From positions 1 to 14,462 of the forward strand of contig SKHA01000116.1 of the NCBI GenBank assembly GCA_007117185.1: 14,462 nucleotides of DNA, in the 5' to 3' direction. How positions within the stretch are numbered: position 1 is the first letter of the stretch; every line of letters starts with the position of its first letter. Made by a program: the position numbers and the translations under genes. This DNA comes from Spirochaeta sp. Its GTDB lineage: Bacteria; Spirochaetota; Spirochaetia; DSM-27196; Alkalispirochaetaceae. Below the pieces are notes generated by a model, which was not told the DNA's origin, made no database searches, and saw only the letters and a program-made list of their open reading frames with translations. Below, piece after piece: positions 6,711-13,362 of this stretch.

Positions 6711-6912
6711 TGTCACCCTTGCGGTGCCGCCCCTGTCAAGTGCTGCACCACCTGGCAATACGTACCGACACGGGACTATTCGTTCAACGGCACCGTCGCA
6801 ACGGCAAATAGCCAAAGTAAGGATAAAATAGAGAAAATATAAACGTGAATAATGGAGGCTGAACTTCACTTTTTCCTCTGCGCGGCATACCATGGTATGC
6901 GTGGCAGGAACC
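6711..6912. promoter_or_regulatory. Divergent regulatory region between cysteate synthase and tetR-type genes
   Basis: About 200 bp, the longest gene-free stretch here. The middle (6806-6856) is strikingly AT-rich against the GC-rich surroundings, typical of divergent promoters. A perfect TTGACA on the minus strand (6739-6734) lies 24 bp before the cysteate synthase start, but I find no good -10 at normal spacing. On the plus side TTCACT (6865-6870), 17 bases, then TACCAT (6888-6893) is a plausible promoter for the regulator gene, and its -10 lies inside the palindrome at 6885-6900. Confidence 0.5.
6885..6900. promoter_or_regulatory. Perfect 16-bp palindrome, likely TetR operator
   Basis: GCATACCATGGTATGC reads identically on both strands. 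It ends 12 bases before the preferred regulator start (ATG 6913) and covers a candidate -10 element. Size, symmetry and position are those of TetR-family operators, so autoregulation is the simplest reading. Repression of the divergent cysteate synthase operon, whose start is about 175 bp away, is possible but would need a promoter close by or looping. Confidence 0.65.
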
Positions 6913-7572
6913 ATGAAGAAAGATCGACGAACCTTGCTGATCAACTCCGGAATGGAGCTGTTCTCCCGCAGCGGCTTCAGGGACGTCTCCGTCGACGCGA
7001 TCTCCCGGGGTTGCGGCCTCAGTGTCGGTTCGTTCTACAAACATTTCTCCAGCAAGGAAGAGTTCTACGACGTAATTCTCGGGGTGATGACCCACGAGGG
7101 AATCCGCAAGGCCCGGCGGGTCATGGACAGCCTCAGCTCACCGGTGAACAAGTTGCGGGTACTCTACCAGTTCATCATTCTCGGAGTCCGTCGCTATCCC
7201 GTTCTTCGGGGCGTCCTTACCGGGGACCCCAGGTATCTGTACCCCGGCATCGACGTCGCCGGGGGAGCGATAGGGTCGCTGCGATCTGCCGTGGAAGAGA
7301 TGATCGCCGAGACGATCCGCGACGGATCACGACGGGGAATCTTCCGCCCCGGACTGTACGAGAACGTAAACGGGATGGTTCTGGCTCTTCTTGAACTGGT
7401 GATCTCAACGTCCGCCCACCCGGATATTGATGTTCTGACGCGGGACATTCTTGTGCTCCTGCAGCGGGGGCTGCGTCGGGCGATACGGATACCCCGCCGG
7501 GACGAGCTTCGCGATCGCAGAATCCTTCAGCGCGAGGAGTCCCTGGACCCCCTGAAGTGGCTTGAAACTTGA
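6913..7572 (+). CDS. TetR/AcrR-family transcriptional regulator
   Basis: 219 residues. The N-terminal DNA-binding domain is typical: TLLINSGMELFSRSGF helix (7-22), then a helix-turn-helix within DVSVDAISRGCGLSVGSFYKHFSSKEEFY (24-52), including the conserved G-S-F-Y-K-H-F recognition segment. The rest (60-219) is a helical ligand domain of unrecognised specificity, ending in an Arg-rich tail. The ATG at 6913 is preferred over an in-frame ATG at 6892. It gives the usual short arm before the first helix, has AGGA just upstream, and leaves the 16-bp palindrome outside the gene. Divergent to the cysteate synthase/alpha-oxoamine synthase operon, so it plausibly senses an acyl or sulfonate metabolite and controls that operon. 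This is inference from context. Confidence 0.85.
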   Translation: MKKDRRTLLINSGMELFSRSGFRDVSVDAISRGCGLSVGSFYKHFSSKEEFYDVILGVMTHEGIRKARRVMDSLSSPVNKLRVLYQFIILGVRRYPVLRGVLTGDPRYLYPGIDVAGGAIGSLRSAVEEMIAETIRDGSRRGIFRPGLYENVNGMVLALLELVISTSAHPDIDVLTRDILVLLQRGLRRAIRIPRRDELRDRRILQREESLDPLKWLET

Positions 7573-7596
7573 CATCCTCCGGCAGGTGGATGTAGT
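7569..7596 (+). promoter_or_regulatory. Probable rny promoter overlapping the regulator stop codon
   Basis: A perfect TTGACA (7569-7574) overlaps the TGA stop of the TetR-type gene. After 16 bases comes TGTAGT (7591-7596), 4 of 6 matches to a -10. The spacer holds an imperfect inverted repeat: arms ACATCC (7572-7577) and GGATGT (7588-7593), with inner CC/GG pairs. It is followed by the strong rny Shine-Dalgarno. Confidence 0.5.
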
Positions 7597-7629
7597 GTCA
7601 TTTATTACATTGTAGCATGGAGGAAGGTT

Positions 7630-9159
7630 ATGCAGCTATTGTTGTTGATCGCCCTTCCTTTTGCCGGTTTAATTCTAGGTTGGACTATTCGCTGGCTTTA
7701 CGCCAGGTTTCAGCTTTCCTCTGTGGAACAGAGGGCAGAGCGCCTGAAGAAAGACGCGGTCAAGGACGCGGATGCGCGCAGGAAAGAGCTGATACTAGAG
7801 ACGAGAGATGCCCTTCAACGGGAGCGGAATGAACAGGAACGGGAACTTCGCGAGCGAAGGAATGAGCTTCAGCGCCTTGAGCGCCGGCTTCTTCAGAAGG
7901 AAGAGAACCTAGAACAAAAAGCGTCTGCTGTTGAACAGGAGCAGCAGGGGCTTGCAACCCGCGAGAGGGAGTTGGAAGACCGGGACTCGTCGCTGAAGGA
8001 GATGGAAATCCATTGGCGGAACGAGATGGAGAGAATCTCCGGTCTCACCCAGGAAGAAGCTCGACGGCTCATCGTTACCTCCCTGGAAGATGAGGTGCGT
8101 CACGAGTCTCTGGGGTTGATGCACAAGATCGAACAGGAAGCGGTGATGACTGCTGAGCGCACCGCCCGGGAGATTCTCGTCTCCACTGTTCAGCGTCTGG
8201 CCAGTGACGTCAATACGGAGGTAACCGTTTCATCGGTCAGCCTGCCCAACGATGAGATGAAGGGGCGCATTATCGGCCGGGAGGGTCGAAATATCCGGAC
8301 CCTTGAAACTCTCACCGGTGTGGATATCATCATCGACGACACCCCCGAAGCGGTGGTGGTGTCCTGTTTCGATCCGGTACGCAAAGAGATCGCCAAGCGA
8401 TCACTGGAGCGACTGGTGACGGACGGGCGCATTCATCCCACCCGCATAGAAGAGGTGGTCCAGAAGGTGACCGCCGACATGACCCAGACGATCTACGAAG
8501 AGGGTGAGAAGGTCCTGTACGAGCTGAGTATCCACCACATGAAACCTGAAGGGGTTCGGGGACTTGGTCGCCTGGCGTTCAGAACCAGCTACGGTCAGAA
8601 CGTCCTGGCTCACAGCAAAGAGGTGGCAGTCCTGGCGGGAACTCTTGCTGCCGAGGTTGGCGCCGATGTGGAGATCGCCCGGCGGGCGGGTATCCTCCAC
8701 GACATCGGCAAGGGCATCGAGACCGATGGTGACAGCAACCACGTTGAGCTGGGAGTCGAACTGGCCAAGCGCCTGGGTGAAGATCCTCGTATTATCAACT
8801 CCATCGCGGCTCATCACGGCGACGTCCCTCACAACTGTATCGAGTCGGTGATCGTCCAGGTGGCGGATGCGATCTCGGCGTCCCGTCCCGGTGCCCGAAG
8901 GGAGACGCTGGACAACTACATCAAGCGGCTGGAGAACCTTGAGAGTATCGCTGAAGGGTACGAGGGAGTTGAGCGCGCCTACGCGATTCAGGCGGGCCGG
9001 GAGCTCAGGATCATGGTCAACCACGAGAAGGTGAGCGATCAGCAGGCCCGTGAGGTGGCCAAACTGATTGCGCGCAAGATCGAGGACGAACTGCGATACC
9101 CCGGACGCATCAAGGTGACGATGATCAGAGAGACCCGGATCGTGGAGTACGCGCGGTAG
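7630..9159 (+). CDS. rny: Ribonuclease Y
   Basis: 509 residues, the usual length. An N-terminal transmembrane helix (2-24) anchors it to the inner face of the membrane. A long Glu/Arg/Lys-rich coiled coil follows (about 30-150). A KH RNA-binding domain contains GRIIGREGRNIRTLE (212-226), and an HD hydrolase domain contains HSKEV (328-332), the catalytic LHDIGK (His357, Asp358) and AAHHGD (393-398). The last 80 residues are the conserved RNase Y C-terminal domain. It is an endonuclease that starts mRNA decay in bacteria that typically lack or de-emphasise RNase E. The start is fixed by GGAGGAAGG a few bases upstream and by the membrane anchor beginning at once. ymdB follows after 3 bases, an association widely seen in bacteria. 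Confidence 0.96.
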   Translation: MQLLLLIALPFAGLILGWTIRWLYARFQLSSVEQRAERLKKDAVKDADARRKELILETRDALQRERNEQERELRERRNELQRLERRLLQKEENLEQKASAVEQEQQGLATRERELEDRDSSLKEMEIHWRNEMERISGLTQEEARRLIVTSLEDEVRHESLGLMHKIEQEAVMTAERTAREILVSTVQRLASDVNTEVTVSSVSLPNDEMKGRIIGREGRNIRTLETLTGVDIIIDDTPEAVVVSCFDPVRKEIAKRSLERLVTDGRIHPTRIEEVVQKVTADMTQTIYEEGEKVLYELSIHHMKPEGVRGLGRLAFRTSYGQNVLAHSKEVAVLAGTLAAEVGADVEIARRAGILHDIGKGIETDGDSNHVELGVELAKRLGEDPRIINSIAAHHGDVPHNCIESVIVQVADAISASRPGARRETLDNYIKRLENLESIAEGYEGVERAYAIQAGRELRIMVNHEKVSDQQAREVAKLIARKIEDELRYPGRIKVTMIRETRIVEYAR

Positions 9160-9162
9160 CTC

Positions 9163-9945
9163 ATGCGGATACTGATGCTCGGCGACATCATCGGTGACCC
9201 GGGTATCCGGGCGGTGGTGAGTGCCATGAAGACTCTGATTCGCTCACACCGCGCCGATATGGTGATTGCCAACGGAGAAAACAGCTTTGACGGCTACGGC
9301 ATAAACGCTGAGATCTGCGGGAAACTGCTTGCCAGCGGAATCGACGTCATTACCACTGGAAACCACGTCTGGCGGGACGAGAAGGTAGGGGAGCTTCTAA
9401 AGGAGCAGCCCCGCCTTCTGCGTCCGGACAACTACCCTGGAGGAGCGCCTGGTAGCGGCGTCTTCGTTCACGAGAGCAAGAAAGGGCGCGTAGCGGTCAT
9501 AAATCTCCAGGGCAGGGAACGGATGCCGACGATAGAGTGCCCCTTCCGCCGCTTTCGGGAGATCATGAAACGTCTTGGCGGCGGAATAGACCATGTTGTG
9601 GTAGATCTGCACGCCGAATCCACCAGCGAGAAGGAAGCGTTCTTCCACTTCGCTGATGGAGACGCCACAGTAGCCTTCGGCACTCACACCCATGTCCAGA
9701 CCGCTGACGAGAAGATTCTTCCGGGCGGCACAGCGATGATCACTGACATCGGAGCGTGCCTGCCCGAACCGAGCGTTATCGGTTTCACCCCGGAGATAAG
9801 TATTCGCCGCGTCATTACCCAGCTGCCACTCAGAAATACCGTCGCCCCGGGCGCTGCGGCGATTCACGGTCTGGTTGTGGAGACGGAGACGGGGACTCGT
9901 GCTGCCAGGACGGTGGAGCGTTTTCGATTTCGCTCCCTGGTTTGA
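9163..9945 (+). CDS. ymdB: YmdB-family metallophosphoesterase (2',3'-cyclic nucleotide phosphodiesterase)
   Basis: 260 residues, matching the family throughout. The dinuclear metal ligands are all visible: Asp8 (MLGDIIGDPG), Glu39 and Asn40 (NGEN), Asn67 and His68 (TGNHVW), His150 (DLHAE.TSEK), and His175 and His177 (GTHTHVQT). Characterised homologues hydrolyse 2',3'-cyclic nucleotides and influence biofilm and motility decisions in Bacillus, possibly through RNA turnover. That fits its position 3 bp after rny, where translation is probably coupled because no Shine-Dalgarno is evident close to the ATG. Confidence 0.93.
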   Translation: MRILMLGDIIGDPGIRAVVSAMKTLIRSHRADMVIANGENSFDGYGINAEICGKLLASGIDVITTGNHVWRDEKVGELLKEQPRLLRPDNYPGGAPGSGVFVHESKKGRVAVINLQGRERMPTIECPFRRFREIMKRLGGGIDHVVVDLHAESTSEKEAFFHFADGDATVAFGTHTHVQTADEKILPGGTAMITDIGACLPEPSVIGFTPEISIRRVITQLPLRNTVAPGAAAIHGLVVETETGTRAARTVERFRFRSLV

Positions 9946-9957
9946 GTCACAGTCCTG

Positions 9958-10740
9958 ATGGCTCCCCGGAAACGACTGCTGGATCTACTGGTTCTCGCTT
10001 TTCCCGAACACTCCCGAGACGAGTTGTATCGTCTGGTGATGTGCGGCGAGGTGGCCCGGCTCGACCCTTCCGGCCCGTCGGTTCAGCGCGATCCGCGTCA
10101 GCTGGTACCGGCAGACAGCCGCTTTACCATTCAGCGCCAGCGGTTTGTCTCCCGGGGTGGGGAGAAACTTTCCGCAGCTCTTGATGCCTGGCGGATCGAT
10201 CCCTCGCACAGGGTGTGGCTGGACGCCGGAGCGAGTACCGGCGGCTTTACCGACTGCCTCCTGAAATACGGAGCTGCCGCCGTTCACGCGGTGGACGTCG
10301 GCTACAATCAGCTTGACTACCGGCTGCGCAGAAATACCCGGGTTATCGTCCGCGAACGGACCAACGTGCGTGATCTTTCCGCGTTGGAGCCCCCCGCTCA
10401 GGCGTGTGTCTGTGATCTGAGCTTTCGCAGTCTTCAGGGCGTCCTGCGGCACCTGCTGATGCTGACTACTGAGGGGTGGGGGATCGCCCTTCTGAAACCG
10501 CAGTTCGAGGCGGCCTCGGAGGTGCGCTGGGGCGAACACGATCATGTTGGCGCGCCGGAGTCTGCCGGCATTCTCTCGGGGCAGTACCGCATCGATGTTG
10601 TGGATCGTGCCATCACCCGGATCCAGGAGTCCGAAGGGGTGACGGTGCTGCGCCGGATGGAGTGCCCCCTGCCGGGGCGGCGGGGAAATCGGGAGGAGCT
10701 GCTTCTGGTGGGCCTCGCGGAGGGGCTGACCCCCGGTTAA
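9958..10740 (+). CDS. tlyA: TlyA-family rRNA (cytidine-2'-O)-methyltransferase / hemolysin A
   Basis: 260 residues with an N-terminal S4-like RNA-binding region (1-60, somewhat divergent) and an FtsJ-type methyltransferase domain. Motifs: FVSRGGEKL (63-71, Lys70), the SAM loop LDAGASTGGFTDCLL (88-102), DVGYNQLDYRLR (113-124), ERTNVRDL (133-140), CDLSF (Asp153) and LLKPQFE (Lys180). A Glu near 246 completes a K-D-K-E type catalytic set. The family methylates cytidines in 16S and/or 23S rRNA; the 'hemolysin' name comes from Brachyspira and similar work. No signal peptide, so cytoplasmic. It lies 12 bp after ymdB in the same run but has no visible Shine-Dalgarno, suggesting coupling. It ends 13 bp from the convergent GerMN gene, with no convincing terminator between. 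Confidence 0.93.
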   Translation: MAPRKRLLDLLVLAFPEHSRDELYRLVMCGEVARLDPSGPSVQRDPRQLVPADSRFTIQRQRFVSRGGEKLSAALDAWRIDPSHRVWLDAGASTGGFTDCLLKYGAAAVHAVDVGYNQLDYRLRRNTRVIVRERTNVRDLSALEPPAQACVCDLSFRSLQGVLRHLLMLTTEGWGIALLKPQFEAASEVRWGEHDHVGAPESAGILSGQYRIDVVDRAITRIQESEGVTVLRRMECPLPGRRGNREELLLVGLAEGLTPG

Positions 10741-10753
10741 GCTACGTGTCGGC

Positions 10754-11551
10754 TTAGCTGCGGAAATCGGCGGGCCGCAGAGGGCGCCCTACGTATATTC
10801 CGTCTCCGCCCAGATACTCCACAACCTGCCCATCGATCAAAATCTGGACGGCGTCCACCGAGGAAAACGCGGTAGCGGTGAGAACGACCTGCTGCAGCTG
10901 GGCAAGGTATCCTTCCAGCCCCATCGTGTTGTACCGGAACGCATCGTTGAAGTTCAGAAATGCCACTCCGTCCTGAACACGTGCCGAGAGCAACCGGGTT
11001 CCTCCGGGAACCAGACTGAGCAGCCCGCGGTTGTGATCCTCCGCGTCGGGGCCGGCAATGAGCGTTTCGATTGCACGGCTCAAGGGGCTGGTAGTGAAGT
11101 TCATCACCCGGGGAACAGACTCGGCAACGATCCGGCCGTCGTCGGTGACTCTGATCAGAAAGATGGTAGCCCTGGTGGTCTGCTGAGTCGCAGGAGGCTG
11201 TTCCGGCGTGGGCGCCGGCGGGGTGATCACGATCTCCCGCTGCGGGTCCTCCGGGGGCGGGTCCGGCAGGGCCGTCGGCGGCGTCTCCGGGGCAGGCCCG
11301 GTAGGCAGCGGCGCCATCGGTGACGGTTCCTCTGATGCGGGCGGTTGCGGCGCAGGAACGGAGGGACCAGGAGACGGTGAAGTTTCCCGCGGGGGGCGAT
11401 CCTCAAAAACCACCTCCACGAAGCCTGTGTTCTCAAGCACTTCCCGGATGCTGGGTAGGCTGAACATCAAGACAAGAGCCACCAGGAGAATGGCGGCTAT
11501 CCAGAACAAAACGCCAAGAGATGTCTTGCGGGGAGAACGGGTCCGACTCAT
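10754..11551 (-). CDS. Membrane-anchored GerMN-domain protein with proline-rich linker
   Basis: 265 residues from the ATG at 11551. Three parts: a short Arg/Lys-rich cytoplasmic tail (1-11) and one transmembrane helix (12-31); a long Pro/Glu/Ala-rich linker (about 53-125); and a C-terminal globular domain (about 128-260). The globular domain reads as GerMN: IFLI....GRIV, a helix with LIAGP, LVPGGTRLLSARVQDGVAFLNFN and QILIDGQVVE. GerMN domains in Firmicutes are linked to sporulation and germination, but in non-sporulating spirochaetes the role is unknown, presumably in the periplasm or cell envelope. A longer frame to 11650 is rejected because it would cross the divergent ptsI start. The Shine-Dalgarno is not evident. 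Confidence 0.8.
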   Translation of the reverse strand: MSRTRSPRKTSLGVLFWIAAILLVALVLMFSLPSIREVLENTGFVEVVFEDRPPRETSPSPGPSVPAPQPPASEEPSPMAPLPTGPAPETPPTALPDPPPEDPQREIVITPPAPTPEQPPATQQTTRATIFLIRVTDDGRIVAESVPRVMNFTTSPLSRAIETLIAGPDAEDHNRGLLSLVPGGTRLLSARVQDGVAFLNFNDAFRYNTMGLEGYLAQLQQVVLTATAFSSVDAVQILIDGQVVEYLGGDGIYVGRPLRPADFRS

Positions 11552-11582
11552 ATATGCAGTATCGGACGGCAACTGACGTTGT

Positions 11583-11613
11583 TTGACAGCGGATAATCGA
11601 ACTGTGCTATAGT
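11583..11613 (+). promoter_or_regulatory. Probable ptsI promoter
   Basis: TTGACA (11583-11588) is followed by a 19-bp spacer and TATAGT (11608-11613), preceded by TGC, which makes an extended -10. The expected start of transcription is about 11620, only a few bases before the ptsI ATG at 11623. Confidence 0.6.
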
Positions 11614-11622
11614 GACGTTGCA

Positions 11623-13362
11623 ATGAAGCAAATGCACGGTATCGCCGCATCCCCGGGGATAGCTATCGGCACAGTTTTCCTCTATCAGGACGATACTCCG
11701 CAAGTGCCCCAGTATTCACTGGCTGAAGAGGCGGTTGAGGAAGAGATTCGGCGTCTTCAGGACGCCGTTCAGCGAGCGGAAGCGGACATCCGCCAGATCC
11801 AACAGGAGAACAACTCACGCCTGGAAAAGGATGAGCAGGCGATCCTGGACGCTCACCTGATGATGCTTCAGGACCCGACTCTCTTCGAGTCGGTTCACCG
11901 CAAGCTGCAGGAAGACCTCCTGAACGTGGAATGGGTTGTTCATCAGACGGTAAAAGAGCTGATGGAAAAACTCATGGCCTCTGGTGATCCCTATTTGAAG
12001 GAGCGGACAACGGATCTCCGTGACGTTTCCAAGCGGGTTCTCAGCCATTTGCTGGCGCACACCCGGGTCGGACTGGAATCTCTTCAGGAGGAAATCATCC
12101 TTGTCACCCACGACCTGATGCCCTCGGACGCGGTGACAATGGAGAAGAGCAAAGTGATGGCCATCGCGATGGACGCCGGGGGAAAGACCTCCCATACCGC
12201 GATCCTCGCGCGCAGTTTTGAGATTCCTGCGGTACTTGGGCTGGGCACGGTGACCCGGATGCTTTCCGGCGGCGAGGTGCTGATTGTCGATGGAAATCAC
12301 GGGGTGGTTATCCTGGACCCTGACGATCAGACGCTGAGTGAATACCGAACGATGCAGGATGAGTGGCATGAGCACGAGAACCAGCTCATGCGCCTCAAGA
12401 ACCTCCCGGCGGAGACCAGCGACGGGAAGCTGATTTATCTCAACGGCAATATCGAAGTTCCCGAGGAAGTGGTGAGCATTCACAGCCATGGAGCCGATGG
12501 GATCGGTCTGTACCGCTCGGAGTTCCTCTTTCTTGGTACCCACTCTCTCCCCGACGAAAACGAACAGTATGGAGCGTACCGTCGCGTCCTGGAGTCAATG
12601 CAGGGGCGGCCGGTGACGATCCGTACCCTTGATGTGGGGGGAGACAAGCTCTCCACTCACATTGATCACCGGGACGAAAAAAACCCCATCCTCGGGTGGC
12701 GGGCGATCCGGATGTGCCTCTCCGAGGTGGATCTGTTCAAAACTCAGCTTCGGGCTCTCCTGCGGTCCAGTGTTCACGGCCGGCTGCAGATCATGTTTCC
12801 GATGATCTCGGGGATACCCGAACTCTCCCGCGCGCTGGACCTTCTTGAGGAGGCCCGGCAGGAACTCCGTGACCGGGAGGTCCCATTTGCCCGGGATATT
12901 CCTGTGGGTATCATGATCGAGGTTCCTTCAGCGGCGCTTACTGCGGACGCGCTGGCCCGGAAAGTTGACTTCTTCAGCATCGGTACCAACGACCTGATTC
13001 AGTATACTCTGGCGGTGGACCGCGGCAACGAGCGGGTTGCCTATCTGTACGAGCCGTTTCACCCGGGGCTTCTGAAACTGATCAGGATGATCATCGAGAG
13101 CGGCCATCGTGAGGGCATTCCGGTGGCGATGTGCGGTGAGATGGCTGGAGACCCCCTGGCGACGGTGGTTCTGCTGGGGCTGGGTCTTGACCAGTTCAGT
13201 ATGGGCGCCGTGGGTATACCCGAGGTGAAACGGATCATCCGATCCGCCTCGATGGCCGAAGCGGAGGAGCTGGTGGGTTCAATTATGGAAATGCGTACCG
13301 CAGCGGAGATCAACACCGCTGTTCAGGGTTATATGAAAAAGCGCTTCGGTCTGGACGCGTGA
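11623..13362 (+). CDS. ptsI: Phosphoenolpyruvate-protein phosphotransferase (PTS enzyme I)
   Basis: 579 residues, full length. It transfers phosphate from PEP to HPr, first step of the sugar phosphotransferase system or of PTS-based regulation, in the cytoplasm. N-terminal PEP-utilising domain begins HGIAASPGIAIG; the HPr-binding helical region spans about 30-140. The phospho-acceptor is His191 in GGKTSHTAILARS. The PEP-binding barrel has LYRSEFLF (Arg298), RTLDVGGDK (334-342), GTNDLIQYTLAVDR (454-467) and MCGEMAGD with the catalytic Cys504. The ATG at 11623 has no Shine-Dalgarno; an alternative ATG at 11632 (giving MHGIAASPG) is equally family-like. der overlaps its stop by one base. No HPr gene or sugar-specific EII is in the window, so whether it transports sugar or only regulates cannot be said. 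Confidence 0.95.
   Translation: MKQMHGIAASPGIAIGTVFLYQDDTPQVPQYSLAEEAVEEEIRRLQDAVQRAEADIRQIQQENNSRLEKDEQAILDAHLMMLQDPTLFESVHRKLQEDLLNVEWVVHQTVKELMEKLMASGDPYLKERTTDLRDVSKRVLSHLLAHTRVGLESLQEEIILVTHDLMPSDAVTMEKSKVMAIAMDAGGKTSHTAILARSFEIPAVLGLGTVTRMLSGGEVLIVDGNHGVVILDPDDQTLSEYRTMQDEWHEHENQLMRLKNLPAETSDGKLIYLNGNIEVPEEVVSIHSHGADGIGLYRSEFLFLGTHSLPDENEQYGAYRRVLESMQGRPVTIRTLDVGGDKLSTHIDHRDEKNPILGWRAIRMCLSEVDLFKTQLRALLRSSVHGRLQIMFPMISGIPELSRALDLLEEARQELRDREVPFARDIPVGIMIEVPSAALTADALARKVDFFSIGTNDLIQYTLAVDRGNERVAYLYEPFHPGLLKLIRMIIESGHREGIPVAMCGEMAGDPLATVVLLGLGLDQFSMGAVGIPEVKRIIRSASMAEAEELVGSIMEMRTAAEINTAVQGYMKKRFGLDA

Noticed and set aside
6711..6944. N-terminal extension of the cysteate synthase frame back to 6944
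   Set aside because: It would cross the operator-like palindrome and the start of the divergent regulator. The hydrophobic stretch it codes comes from the AT-rich intergenic block, and the start at 6710 has a ribosome binding site.
9985..10545. Open frame of 186 codons on the minus strand within tlyA
   Set aside because: Antisense shadow of tlyA, whose motifs are unambiguous.
10733..10762. Possible bidirectional terminator between tlyA and the GerMN gene
   Set aside because: Only about 5 bp of stem (TAAGC/GCTTA) with a 9-base loop and no T-run on either side; too weak to call.
11552..11650. Longer GerMN start at 11650
   Set aside because: It would overlap the ptsI start codon and promoter on the other strand; the start at 11551 places the transmembrane helix normally.
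11815..12543. Open frame of 242 codons on the minus strand within ptsI
   Set aside because: Shadow of the strongly conserved ptsI frame, with no recognisable domain.
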